From NCBI RefSeq assembly GCF_028769735.1, contig NC_088178.1:28901857-28965856 (forward strand): 64,000 bases of DNA, read 5' to 3'. This document shows positions 1-11,819 of the stretch, one piece after another; position 1 is the first letter of the stretch, and each line of letters starts with the position of its first letter. The notes below the pieces were generated by a model, which did not search any database, was not told the DNA's origin, and worked only from the letters and a program-made list of their open reading frames with translations. The translations under genes were made by a program, and so were the position numbers. This DNA is from Zonotrichia leucophrys gambelii. Its lineage: Eukaryota; Chordata; Aves; Passeriformes; Passerellidae.

Positions 1-791
1 CTTTTCGCATTTTGGAGGAATATAAAGATAAAAAAGGAAATGTTTAATGCTGTGCTTTTAAATTTTGACTGGGAAGCAACTCCCATTTCAGTCTCTCACG
101 TGGCTTTTTTGGCTTTTATTACTTTTTCATCACTGCATAGAGTTATGAAATGAGTGATTTTTGTATATGTAGAGAAAGGATTTTATAATCTTCAGGATTT
201 TTCCGTTTTGCTGAATTTATCAAACATTTGTTAGATGAAGTGAAAGGGGAGGCAGCTTCAAGTGTCTCTTTCCTGTTGCACAGAGCTTGATCCTTTCTGA
301 GCTCTGCAGAATTTCCCACTCTGAGCCAAACTAGGAAACATTTCAGATACTTTGTGCTCGTTCATCTTTGATGTTTGGGATTTGGGACTTGGGTGGTTTA
401 TTTTGGCCCCCAGCCCAGGTGGAAATGTGCTGGAAAAGGGGGGCACCTGGCAGGGCAGGCTCTGGCAGCCCTTTCCTGGCCTGCACCAGCACTTTCTGCC
501 CTGGGCCACTGTTAATCCAAGTTATTGCTGGGGCTCCCAGCTCATTCCTGGGTCCTGGGATGTCTGAAGATGCAGGAGGATCACCTCTGCACTAAACATT
601 TGGAAATTCACTTTTACTGCCTGCTTGGCAGGGTGGATTTTTAAATTTTTGTTATTTTCTTGTGTTTTAATGACAAGCTTGCCCTCTGTGGGAGCGAGCT
701 GGTGGAGCTTTGGAGGGGGAACGTTGTGCACTGAATTTGGGATGTGCTGTGCCTGTGGGGAAAGGCTGCCTCAGGAATGCTGGGGTTTGAG
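1..791. other. Single-copy non-coding interval
   Basis: The first ~250 bases are AT-rich and the rest is mixed composition. I see no repeat, no RNA gene and no open frame with a recognisable domain. Short open frames on both strands overlap each other and have no protein-like composition. Confidence 0.6.
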
Positions 792-797
792 GGCACA

Positions 798-1075
798 TGC
801 AGAGGGGGGCATATGTGGCCCGAAGTTTGGAGTCCGGCTAGCTGAGGGCGAAAGGCCGACGCCCCTCTGCAATTCCTGGCCAGCGCCCTTCGGCGTCTGA
901 GGGCCTCGGGCTGTGCTGGCTGCGGACTGGCTCACACCGCTGGTATAGGGGAGGAACGGAGCTGACCATTTCCCGGGGGTTAAACATCGGTTTATTGAAG
1001 GTGTTGCGGGATCAAAGCGGGAAACCAACCGGGAAAAGTTTTCCATAGGGGGTGAAACAGGATTATAAAGGAGGG
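798..1075 (-). repeat. Partial LTR-A copy (TATA-R-U5 portion)
   Basis: This 278-bp block repeats the 3' part of the adjacent full LTR (1076-1746). At about nine diagnostic positions it agrees with the other LTR-A at 3586-4259 rather than with its neighbour. Examples are the six-G run near the end, GTCC versus GTCT, GCCCTT versus GCCTT, GCGGACT versus GCGGGCT, and ATAGGGGGTGAAAC versus ATAGGGAGTGCAAC. The junction at 1075/1076 falls in a G-rich stretch (GGAGGG|TGCAGAG). It is therefore not a simple recent duplication of its neighbour. Confidence 0.8.
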
Positions 1076-1746
1076 TGCAGAGGGGGCATATGTGGCCCGA
1101 AGTTTAGAGTCTGGCTAGCTGAGGGCGAAAGGCCGACGCCCCTCTGCAATTCCTGGCCAGCGCCTTCGGCGTCTGAGGGCCTCGGGCTGTGCTGGCTGCG
1201 GGCTGGCTCACACCGCTGGTATAGGGGAGAAACGGAGCTGACCATTTCCCGGGGGTTAAACATCGGTTTATTGAAGGTGTTGCGGGATCCAAACGCGGGG
1301 AAACCAACCAGGAAAAGTTTTCCAATAGGGAGTGCAACAGGATTATAAAGGAGGGGGGTGGGTACAGGCGGAACCAATCGGGAAAGGTGAGGGGATGAAC
1401 TTCACAGAACTGACACTCCATGGAGACCAATAATCAAAAGGTAAAGGAGGTGTCCTGGGACCCCAGCCAGCCACCATCTCCAGAGAGGAGAAGGTTCTCG
1501 AAACCTGGGAGGAGAAAGGGAGTGATTGACTGGACCCAGGGAGGAAACAACTTTCACTGATAAGGGAAACCAGGGGAGGAGCAATTACATATCGGCAACT
1601 ATGAATAGCGGTTACCATAGCAACTTAGCTGACAGGGTAGCAGTGGCGGGAAAAACTGGGGGAACGAAACCATTTTACACCTAATAGGGGAGAACAATAC
1701 ATAAATTGGGGGAATAACACAAGAAACTTAACAACACACTACAACA
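798..1746 (-). mobile_element. LTR-A solo LTR with an extra partial LTR, single 6-bp TSD
   Basis: An endogenous-retrovirus LTR in minus orientation: its 5' TGTTGTAGTGTG end is at 1746 and its 3' ...CTGCA end is at 1076. It is followed directly by a second partial copy (1075 to 798) of the last 278 bp of the LTR. The whole block is flanked by GGCACA at 792-797 and 1747-1752, a 6-bp TSD of the size known for ERVK/alpharetrovirus-like integrases. On the minus strand each copy carries a TATA-like TTATAAT just before a polyadenylation signal AATAAA (plus TTTATT at 991-996 and 1267-1272). No internal gag, pol or env remains, so this is a solo-type LTR. The odd feature is the tandem 3' part inside one TSD. 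Class assignment rests on TSD length only. Confidence 0.85.
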
Positions 1747-1752
1747 GGCACA

Positions 1753-3579
1753 TCCCACAGAGCAGCTGCTGTTCCACTCCCACTCCTGGGGAGCAGCAGG
1801 GCCCACTCGGGACTGCGCCTCTGAGCTGCCCTGCTGGATCATTTCCATTGGCAATTCAGGGTCCTGGGGGTTCTTTGGGTTTCTGAGGATTCTTGTGTCA
1901 GCCAAGAACTGCTTCCATGCTTTCTATTAGCATCTCTTTCATTTGGGGAATGTGCTTTGCTTAATTGGATCTTTAAAGCCACAGGAAGATATTTTGACCA
2001 AACCTGTTCCTCTTTACACTCCAGTAAATTCAGAATAAATGCATCCTGTACCCATTGCTGGTAATGAATTGTTAGTGAGTCCATGATAAATGCTCCATCA
2101 CATACTTTGCTTGGATTTTATTTTTAAGAAAATCACTTTAAATGGATTTTTTGAACAGATGGAGCAGTTAGAGGTTTACCTGAAGGCCCTGATGTGGTGT
2201 CAGAGATGTGCTGCAGCTCACATGGTGAAGAGCAGAGAACACAAGCCATGAAGTGCTGCAGCAGTGCCAGCTCCTCAGTTGGTTTGTGTTTATAAGCAGA
2301 TGCTTCTTCTTTAATCTGGGCAGAGAGAGATTGGTGCATTCTCCACAGAGGGGCTGATTTACCAAGAGATGCAATCAATTTGTTTCCAGGCACAGACATG
2401 TCTGGGCTAATACAACACAGGCACACCAATAACAATGCAGTTTTTAATGCTTTCTACTTATTTTCCATTTTTTACTGACTAGGGTTATTAAAAAAATCCT
2501 CTGTACCACTTTAATTTTCAGGGGAGAAGGTACTGGGGAGCAGGGTTACAGATGTTCACATGCCTAGACCTTGTAGGGGTATTAAGAAATAAAAAATCTG
2601 TAATATTATTCGCCATGGCAGCTGCAATGATTGACCAGTTTTTTCTTTCAGAAACTTTGTTTATATTAGAAGCTTTATATCTCAAATAAAATTAGTTTTA
2701 TGTGAAGGGGAACTACACTGGTGATGATTTTGTTTAGGAAATAATGTCAACACCCCAAAGGATTTCTGGTCTTTGATTTTTCCAGTGTCCAATGGAAGCC
2801 TTGGGTAGGGGCTGAATAATGTCTGCTTCTGACTCCTGTTGCAGCACACAGAGAATGTCCTGACAGCTTCCAAACCAATAATATCTTACTTATGTTTCAA
2901 TATATGAATAACAGCCCAGGCTTTGCAGAGATTACCTTGCTGTTGGGCAGTTCTGTAACATGCTGCAGCCAGATGAATGGAAGAGCAGGAATATTTCCCT
3001 TCAATAAATGTGTGCTGTAGCAGGGATGTGCAGGCACATTGTTCCACTGAGCCACACTTGTGTTCTTTTAATTAGGAGGTGCAGTTAGCAGAGCACATGA
3101 TACCCCTTCCTCCTCATGCTGTTTCTTTCCTCTTTTCTAATCTCTGCTCTCCAGTGTGGTTTTTCTTCTTCACGGTCCTTGGGAGTCTTGTTTTTCCAAA
3201 GGGATCCCCTGCTGACTGTGCTGAGGTCTGTTAAAGCAGTTTCTTCTGCTCTGCTTTGAAGAAAGCTGTTCCTTTGATTGCTGGAACGATTCCTGTGCTG
3301 GCTGTGGGTGCCTTTGTGGGGCAGGGATGGGGAGGAGGCCCGGGAGCTGCTGCTGCTTCCCTGTCCCTCTGCCCTGGGGATGTCCTTGGGGCTGGGACAG
3401 TGACAGCAAGGGGAGGCTGCTCTGGGCCAGCCTGGGAAAGGGCCCTGCTGCAAATCCTGTGGCAGGGCCTGGTGTTTGATCAGCCACGGCCAGAAGGGAG
3501 AACTGCTCCTGCTGATCTTCCTCCCCAGGCAGGGGCTGTGGGGAGGGAAAACACCTCATGTGTCACCTCCTCTGGAGCT
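1753..3579. other. Single-copy non-coding interval
   Basis: Between two LTR-A insertions. The left half is AT-rich; 3280-3560 is more GC-rich with overlapping open frames on both strands but no recognisable protein. No repeat or RNA gene seen. Confidence 0.55.
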
Positions 3580-3585
3580 GCTCAC

Positions 3586-4259
3586 TGCAGAGGGGGGCAT
3601 ATGTGGCCCGAAGTTTGGAGTCCGACTAGCTGAGGGCGAAAGGCCGACGCCCCTCTGCAATTCCTGGCCAGCGCCCTTCGGCGTCTGAGGGCCTCGGGCT
3701 GTGCTGGCTGCGGACTGGCTCACACCGCTGGTATAGGGGAGGAACGGAGCTGACCATTTCCCGGGGGTTAAACATCGGTTTATTGAAGGTGTTGTGGGAT
3801 CCAAACGCGGGGAAACCAACCGGGAAGAAGTTTTTCCATAGGGGGTGAAACAGGATTATAAAGGAGGGGGGTGGGTACAGGCGGAACCAATCGGGAAAGG
3901 TGAGGGGATGAACTTCACAGAACTGACACTCCATGGAGACCAATAATCAAAAGGTAAAGGAGGTGTCCTGGGACCCCAGCCAGCCACCATCTCCAGAGAG
4001 GAGAAGGTTCTCGAAACCTGGGAGGAGAAAGGGAGTGATTGACTGGGCCCAGGGAGGAAACAACTTTCACTGATAAGGGAAACCAGGGGAGGAGCAATTA
4101 CATATCGGCAACTATGAATAGCGGTTACTATGGCAACTTAGCTGACAGGCTAGCAGTGGCGGGAAAAACTGGGGGAACGAAACCATTTTACACATAATAG
4201 GGGAGAACAATACATAAATTGGGGGAATAACACAAGAAACTTAACAACACACTACAACA
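3586..4259 (-). mobile_element. LTR-A solo LTR, complete, with 6-bp TSD
   Basis: A complete 674-bp LTR in minus orientation, starting TGTTGTAGTG at 4259 and ending CTGCA at 3586. It is flanked by perfect GCTCAC duplications at 3580-3585 and 4260-4265. It is nearly identical to the LTR at 1076-1746, which suggests both inserted fairly recently. The minus strand carries AATAAA (plus TTTATT near 3779) and TTATAAT upstream of it, the usual order of promoter and polyadenylation signal in an LTR. No proviral interior is attached, so the internal region was probably lost by LTR-LTR recombination. I infer an ERVK-like class from the 6-bp TSD. Confidence 0.9.
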
Positions 4260-4265
4260 GCTCAC

Positions 4266-5098
4266 TTACTCATTTGTTGAGAGTATTTAAATTTTTTAAG
4301 AGGTTATTGGTTTATTGAAATGGGTTGATTGGTTTTCTATGATAACTTTAGAGTGGTAGGTGATGTTGTGGTTTCTATCAAAAACTTACTCCTATCTTTG
4401 TTCCCCTCTGAGACAACACATCTCTCTTATACTGGGATGGGCTTTTTTACTATGAAGGGATGGATGTTGTTGTTTAGTTGATTTCCCCTTTCCTGTGTTG
4501 TTTTGTTGATTTCCCATTTATTATGTTGTTTCATTGATTTCCCCTTTCCTACGTTGTTCCATTGATTTCCCCCTTCCTATCATCTCCCTTTGCCCCACTT
4601 TGCCTTTTTTCACTTTGCCAGTGAATGGTGCTGATTTTACTCCTGTCTAGAGGAAATCTCTGAAAACAGCAGGTCCCCTTTGCATGTAGTATCTGCCGGT
4701 TCCTACATGGCTGTGGTGGCAGAATGTCAGTGCTCAAACTGGGGACATCTGTGTTTGTTCAAGGAGCACCAGGGGATGCAGCGGATGGGAAAGAGATGGA
4801 GTTTGCTGAGGCACCAGGAACTGGCAGGATAACTCAAAGAAAGTGTTCAATAACAATCCCTGCTCAAGGCCCCAGTCCAGCAGAGCACTTACCCCTAGGC
4901 TGGGGCTGTAAACAGAGCAGGGATTTAGGCGGGCCCAGCTCTGTGTTTAAAGTTAGATCCCGCCTGAGTGCCTTGCTGGAGCAGCGCCTGAGACTTGGCC
5001 TTGTTTTCATTTACACCACTGAGGCTTGAGAGTGAGACCTGGCTGCTGCTTGGTGCTGTGCTGGGCACCCAGGAGCTCACGGAGCCTTTTTAGGGCTC
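4266..5098. other. Interval with a short tandem repeat
   Basis: T-rich on the plus strand up to about 4620, containing the 28-bp repeat listed separately. From 4700 to 5098 the sequence is single copy. The TTTATTGAAA at 4311 resembles a reverse polyadenylation signal, so a degraded LTR is possible but I cannot delimit one. Confidence 0.4.
4475..4590 (+). repeat. 28-bp tandem repeat, about 4 copies
   Basis: The motif GTTGATTTCCCCTTTCC recurs with TTGAT at 4478, 4506, 4534 and 4562, an exact 28-bp spacing. Copies differ by a few substitutions. No coding potential. Confidence 0.8.
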
Positions 5099-5104
5099 TG
5101 CTCC

Positions 5105-5717
5105 TGTCCGGTTTTCGGCTGTTTGGATGGCCTGGAAAGGCCCGGGGTGGCCTTGGGGCAGCCCGCGTTTCAAAGGATGAGAAGAGGCTTCAGTTCTTTT
5201 CTCGGTCTCGGTGTTTATTAATTGTTTATCTAAAAGATTTTCTCTCGGCCCGACAGAGCTCTGCTCAGCAGCCAGCCATGAGCACACTGTGCTGCCCTCC
5301 GGGCGGTCACCTATCTTTATACCCATGGTTACGTGTACAATATTTATCATTTTTCCCCAATACCTTTCACCTTTATTGCCCAGTGCACTTTTAGTAATGA
5401 CCAATCCCAAAGTGCCACCATCACCACAGAAGATGGAGGAGAAGAAGAAGAAGAAGAAGGACAGGACACGCCCCAATTCCTCCATCTTACTTCTCTAAAC
5501 CCCCCTGTACAGAAATCCTAAACCCTGTGTTTCACTCTCTAATTAACCAATCCCTTCACCATTCACCCCGGTGAAACCCTCCTGTCCTCATACAGGTGTC
5601 GTCTCCTGTGTAGGATCAAAGTGCAGCCACCAGACACTTCTGGAACATTCCAGGACTCCCGAGCCCCCCAAGGGTGCTCTCGGTGACACCTCAGTCCTGA
5701 GGTGCTGAGATCCCACA
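5105..5717 (-). mobile_element. LTR-B solo LTR, complete, with 6-bp TSD
   Basis: A 613-bp LTR in minus orientation, TGTGGGATCT at 5717 to CCGGACA at 5105, flanked by perfect TGCTCC duplications (5099-5104 and 5718-5723). The minus strand carries TATAAA (plus TTTATA at 5316-5321) and AATAAA (plus TTTATT at 5214-5219). A short TTC tract (plus GAAGAAGAAG around 5440-5460) lies in U3. Its length matches the LTR-B at 15529-16141 exactly, so it is little decayed. The terminal bases include AACAGCCGAA, which is complementary to nucleotides 27-36 of tRNA-Asn and matters for the copy at 50 kb. Confidence 0.9.
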
Positions 5718-5723
5718 TGCTCC

Positions 5724-6959
5724 TGCTGCTTTTTCCTGGCCTGTGTTCCTGCTCCAAGCCCAATGGCTTCTGCAGAATGGCAGTCTGAAAGATGCAAATC
5801 ACTGCATGCCAGGGCAGTGCTGTCACTGGTCATGTTTTCCAAGGGCCTCAACCCAGCCTGAGTGGTGGAAGAGCAGAAGGAGAAGGAGCAAAAAAAGCAG
5901 TGATGCAGAGGTGTCTTTCTATTTCACTGGCATTAAATGCATGCACAACTTTATGGACATACACACAAAACTCGAGGTGAGGCTTGAAAACACAAACATA
6001 GCTAATCTCTTCTTGTGACTCTTCCATCCATTTTTGAAGAGTTTCTTAAGGAAATAGGATTTTTTTCAAGCAATTCTTTGCATATGACTTTGATTAGTGG
6101 GAGGAACTTTCTTAGTGGGTTGGTCCCACAAACTCTTTCTTTTGCAAGTTGTCTTTACTGCAGAGGGCTGGGTGCTGGCTCCAGGGAAATCAATCTGCCC
6201 TGCAGGGAATGACTCTGCTGCAGCTTTGCCATGGACTCTCAACAATCCAACTGAAGCTGGATAATCATGTTCACCCACCTGTGTAATGCAGGTTCAGATC
6301 CTTGAATGAAAGGCCCTGCTGTGCAGAAATACAAGGTGGCACTATGGGGCACAGGGGGCATTCTGTACCTGCAACTTCAGACTATTTACAGTGAATGTGG
6401 GGAAATTTCATTAATAAAAAGGTGTAGCTGGTTTGCATTTGTGGGGTGCAAAGGATTCATATTAAAGAACAACAAAGAAAGAACAACACTACAGTCATCA
6501 CTATCTTAGTGCTTGCAAAAATGTGAAGGATGGTTTTTTAATCCTTTAAGTGTGGAAATTCTATTGCTGCTGTTCCTGCAGTATTATATTCAATATAGAT
6601 ATTAAATATTCTGCCTGCCTCTACTCTCCTGGACTGTGTCTAAGTGTCAGCAGCAGGGAGATGAAGGGGAGGTAGCAGAGGAAAAAGTTTCAACAGTTGG
6701 ATGATGAAGAGGAGCGAAGATGAGAGTCAAATTTGCTAATCAGTAATGCTTCCAGAATATAATATTTATTGTGGGCTGTACCTGTGGGGCCTGGACAAGG
6801 TTTATGGCACAGCCCAGGCTGTTCAAACTGCTGGGAAGGAGCTGGAAATCCTTTCCCTGGGACTTTCACAGTGTAGATCCCAGTGGTGGTGATGGCAGTG
6901 GTGAAACTCCAGTGGCTAAAAAGGAGTTTGCCTCTCCCTTCAATAAATATTCAATAAAG
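5724..6959. other. Single-copy non-coding interval
   Basis: No repeat, RNA gene or credible exon seen. The last ~100 bases become AT-rich before the CR1 fragment. Confidence 0.5.
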
Positions 6960-7240
6960 ATGAAGAGGAACTTTTTTACAAGGATGTTTAGTGACAGGGG
7001 AAGGGAGAATGGCTTCAAACTGAAGACAGGAGGTTTGGGTTGGATATTAGGAATAAATTGCTGGCTGGGAGGGTGGGCAGGCCCTGGCACAGGTGCCCAG
7101 AGCAGCTGTGGCCGCCCATGGATCCCTGGCAGTGCCAAGGCCGGGCTGGAGCAGCCTGGGACAGTGGGAGGTGGCAGGGTTGAAACAGGATGAGCCTCAA
7201 GGTTCCTCCCAACCCAAACCATTCCAGGATTCCATGAATC
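6960..7240 (+). mobile_element. CR1 LINE 3' end
   Basis: The 3' untranslated end of a 5'-truncated CR1 non-LTR retrotransposon. Recognisable blocks are GGTTTGGGTTGGATATTAGGA, GCACAGGTGCCCAGAGCAGC, CCAAGGCCGGGCTGGAGCAG and the tail CCAACCCAAACCATTCCAGG followed by a short ATTC-type tail. CR1 copies in birds are usually truncated like this and lack TSDs. No ORF2 sequence remains. Confidence 0.85.
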
Positions 7241-10200
7241 TGAGAGGAGGAAGGGTAGCCTGCAGCAGAGATTTGACCAAAAGTCACCAAAGAGGTTAAA
7301 AATCAAGCCCAGGCTCTCCCAAGCCTGCAGCAGCACTTTATGTACGCTCCCCAAAACAATTCTTGAGGAGTAAATGAAAGAATACAGCAAATGATGGAAT
7401 AAGCAGGAGCTCTGTTACTCTCCAGCCATGGGGGGCTGTGTGTGTGCAGCACTCACTGAAGGGCCCAGAATTGTTCCTCCAGAAGCCTCAGGGCAGGAAA
7501 TACACCTGACAAAGCTCTGACTTGGAGACCTGGTGAAACACCTTTCCATCAGGCTTTGTTTCATATTCGCTTGGCTGAATCTTCTGACAAATTTTCCTCG
7601 AGCTTTACGTGCACAAACTGTGTCGTTGTTTTGGAAAATGCAAGCCTGACCACTGTAAATGGGTTTATATTTCCAACAGGGCAGTTATTTAATTTCCTGT
7701 TGGAAGTCTGCAAATGTTGGCACTGTTCACTCTCTGGCAGGGAGCCAGAGGAGAGCACGGTATCATTAACAGCCTGCAGCCCAGTGGAGGTTTCTTTTGG
7801 TTTCATCCAAACTTTTAAGACTGGGCTATAACAAAATATAATTTTTGATTGAATGTCATAAAGGCAGGCAGGGAGATCAGGGAAAAGGGGGTGACAGGAT
7901 GTTTTCTGGGATAGAAACAGCTTTTGTCCTTCCTTACCTCCTCTTGGGCAGAACTAATCCTGGTTTTGCTGCAGATTTAATCTTGATGTGCAGCTCAGAA
8001 TGAAGGCTGAGGGCAAATTTGCTCTTTGGGTACAAAGCCATTCCTGGTGCTGTTATCTTCCTTGGGATCCGTGGCACAGCCCCTGAGGAAGGGCTGGGGC
8101 TCTGACAGTGACACAACTCCAAGTCCTGGAGCCACCCAGGTGCATTCCCAAAGGATCCCTCACAGCATCCAGAGGCCTGAGCTGGCTGGAAAATGCCATC
8201 TTCAGAGACAACCACTTGGAGAGCAGAGTCTTGTAAACAAAAAAGGTATTTTTGTTCAGAGTTTGTTTTAAATACCCCGCCTTCAGTCAGCAGAGATGAA
8301 TCAGGCTGGTTGGCTGTGAAGACACATCATTTATTTTGAGTATTTTGGATCTGGCACAGGCTCTCTGTAGCTGATGATGCTCCAGGCAAGGCCCTTTCCC
8401 CACGTGGATCTTCTGGTGCCCCAGTTCTGCATCCCAGCTTTGCTCCTGCAATTCCCCATCTCAGTGTGGTTTGCAGTGGGGACAAACTCTGAAATCTCCA
8501 GCTTGAACTCAAGGGAGCCAACTTCATTTTCTTCTGTGAGTTTTCCACTTTGAAAGGAGCTATTTGTGGAAAACAAGCAGTCAAATGATGTGGGAGGCTC
8601 CTCATCACTTGGGAGCCTTTAAATCAGGCCTGGCTTGGGGAACAGTGTGCTCCCAGCAGCACTGGGATGTGTGCAGAACCACTGGAAATAGGGAATTGTG
8701 GCGTGTGTCATGCAGGGGATCAGATTTAGGATTATTGTGGTCTCTCCTAAATCTCCCATAAAGCAGCACTTGAGTGTAATCTGTTTGGATTTCCCCTGCT
8801 CTGGGCTGCAGCAGCTGCTTTTTCTCAGGGATCCAGGGATGGAAGAGGAGCTGCTCGTGCAGAAATGTGCACAATTTCTGTATTAGAGTCAATATTTGCA
8901 CTCACTTTGCCTGGATTAGGGGGAAGAGCTGGATGATGGAAAGCAGAAAAAGGATAAAAAGCAGGTTTTGACCACCTGTCATCCTTTGGTGCTGTTTCTT
9001 GAATGGTTTTCTTGAGGCTGATAATATGTAGCTTAGGCCATTGATATGTGTGGGATCAGAATGGGAAATACCCAAATAAATTTTGTGTGTCAGATATATT
9101 CAGTTGTTTTTTCCCCTGAGTCCTGAGAAACATGAAGTGCAGCTAAAGGAAAAGGCACATAAACCCCAAACATATAAAACATGTGAAAAATGATGTGCCT
9201 GGACTGATGCACTGCAAAGATGTACTTTCATATTTTTGTGATAACTTATTTAATAAAATCTGGAGGTTTTCTTTTCTTTTGACTCATTTTTAAACAGATG
9301 AATGCACTTATCTGTATTTACATCATCTCCAGGCAACCCAGAGTGTTCTTTCCATATGCTCATGGAGCTCACAGCAGTAATAAGTGTAGAGGGACAGGAG
9401 ACCCTCTGCTCCTTTACAGTTTCTTCTGGGTGTTAAATTTCATGCAGAAAATATGGTTCTTATTGCAGCTTGGCAAGCGTCAGAAAAAAGCAAATCTTCT
9501 CAATGTTCCATCGAAAAGAAATACTGAGCACTCAGTTTTTATTTCTCTGGTGATAGTATCCAGAAGTTACTGATTTTTTTAGCAGCAGTTTTGATCAAGG
9601 ATGTTCAGAACTGTTTACAAACAATTTTGATTTTTTTTTTTTTTTTGCTGTGCGTTATGTATTTTTTTTTCCTTTTGTTGAGGAGTATAAGTTAAATCTT
9701 GTATGAGCTTCCAAAAAAACCCCATATAAGGTCTAGGAATAAAAGCTGGGGATCTGCTCTTCCACATGTCTCTTTTACTGAAATTCCAAGATCAAAGCAT
9801 TTTGATTTATTTCTTTATTTGGAAGTAGTGTGGGACCTATCTAGGTGTGCCATATGGAGCCATCTCACGTACATAAATCCTTGTTCCTGAGCCCAAATTC
9901 TCAACCACTGCCTCCTGGGCAGGTCCTTCCCAATCCTGCAAAAGCCATTCCCAGCTTGGTGGGTTTGGGGAGGGGAGTGGGATGTTGTCAGGAAAAAATC
10001 ATTATCAGTTTGCTTTTGGAAGTGGTAATTATTTCGAAATAATTCTCACCTTCATAAAATAAATGCATTTTGTGGTATTTCTTGAAATTGCCCAGTGTGG
10101 GGTTGAAATGCTCTTGTCTCAATTATAAAATAAGAAAAATGCTTATAAATTTGCTGTTGTGGCTTTGGGAAGTATTTTAATGAACAATTTTGAATTATAG

Positions 10201-11285
10201 AGTTCAAAGTTTTTAAGAAATAGAGATGATATAAAAATATCATGTGGTAATATGAGATTTTTATATCATCCCTAATATGATAAATCCCTAATATGATAAA
10301 TATGTGATTTGTTAGACTAAAGTTCATTTCTTATGGGAAGTAAATCTAAGCAAAGTATTGAAGGGACTCTATAGTTACTTATGGAGAACACTTTTATACT
10401 TTTGATTTGGGAATTCTGAGGGTGAATAAAAGAGAGAGAGAGGCCCTGGATAGGAGAGGAAGGTATTTTAAAGAGAGATCAGAATAAAAATTTAGGATAA
10501 ACACAGCAACAAAGTCAGGAAAGCTGAGGCACAGAACGGGATTGAAGCTCCAAGTGATGATGAGGGGAGCAGGAGAAGAGAAAGCCAGGAGAAAATGCTG
10601 ACTTGTGACTCAGAGCACAGGAAATGTTCTGGAGAGTGAAACCAAAGGCTGAAATCTTTAATGCTCTTTTTTTTTTGCACTGCTTTTGACCCTGCCCTGA
10701 AAAACCCAGCAGACACCAGGAATGCAGAGACATCAGCGCTGCAATCTCAGCCTAGAATGAGAAAAAACTGCTAGGGAATGCTTGGATAAATTAGATGTTT
10801 TGGGATTTCTCCCGTCAGCTCCTCAAGCTCTGAGGAAGTTGCTCAGCCCAGGTCAGACTGAGGAGTGAGAGACCCTAAAAAATTGGGAAGGAAGCAAAAA
10901 ATGAGTGTGAGGATTTCAACATCAATCTGCTTAACAGCAGATAAAGCATTTGCAAGCAGCTGGGAGATAACAAGGAGATAAATAGCGAGCTCAGATGGTT
11001 TTGTCAGGGCCGAATGCTGTCCCGGCAGCCTCGTTTCCCCTGAGGGCAGCTTGTCAGGCCCTGTGGGGGACACGGGACGAGTCTGGAGCTGCTGTGAATT
11101 GTGATGGCGGGGACACACACAGGGGCTGAGTGAAGCTCTGTGAGGGCAGCACTGGAGTGGTTTCCATGCAGGGAAAACAGAGAACTTCCAAATATCTGGG
11201 AAGGCTTGGGCTTGGTTTGGTTCTGGTGGGCAAACTGGGAATGGGAGCAGCAGCGGTGCTGGAGGACGCTGGGCGGGAGGGATGG
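7241..11285. other. Single-copy non-coding interval
   Basis: About 4 kb with no recognised gene. It contains a T homopolymer around 9632-9647, a short (AG)n near 10431-10441, and AT-rich sequence at 10050-10330. The open frame that crosses 10843-11460 on the minus strand runs into the LTR-C repeat and has no family resemblance. Confidence 0.5.
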
Positions 11286-11819
11286 GAGGCAGCTCAAAAT
11301 GATCTTGCTGTGAAAGCACATTCGCTGTCCGGTGAAAATGTAAACAGTTTAATAAAGGACAATGAGGAGACAAAGTAAAGCAAAGATTACAGCTCACACT
11401 GTCACCTTCGGGGATACCCCTGAAATTCCTTTTAATGGCATCAGCCTGCTGTATATTCATAGAGGAGGCAGCTCAAAATGATCTTGCTGTGAAAGCACAT
11501 TCGCTGTCCAGTGAAAATGTAAACAGTTTAATAAAGGACAATGAGGAGACAAAGTAAAGCAAAGATTACAGCTCACACTGTCACCTTCGGGGATACCCCT
11601 TAAATTCCTTTTAATGGCATCAGCCTGCTGCATATTCATAGAGGAGGCAGCTCAAAATGATCTTGCTGTGAAAGCACATTCACTGTTCTGTGAAAATGTA
11701 AACAGTTTAATAAAGGACAATGAGGAGACAAAGTAAAGCAAAGATTACAGCTCACACTGTCACCTTCGGGGATACCCCTTAAATTGCTTTTAATAGCATC
11801 AGCCTGCTGCATATTCATA
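11286..11819 (-). repeat. 179-bp direct repeat, 3 copies
   Basis: Three head-to-tail copies start at about 11286, 11462 and 11641, each beginning GAGGCAGCTCAAAATGATC and ending near GCATATTCATAG. Copies differ at only a few positions, for instance CGCTGTCCGG, CGCTGTCCAG and CACTGTTCTG. The near-identical short open frames in each unit on the minus strand come from this repetition and are not genes. Confidence 0.9.

Noticed and set aside
6866..7390. 174-residue minus-strand open frame
   Set aside because: It is antisense to a CR1 3' end.
10843..11460. 205-residue minus-strand open frame
   Set aside because: Its N-terminal part is the LTR-C 179-bp repeat and the remainder has no family resemblance.
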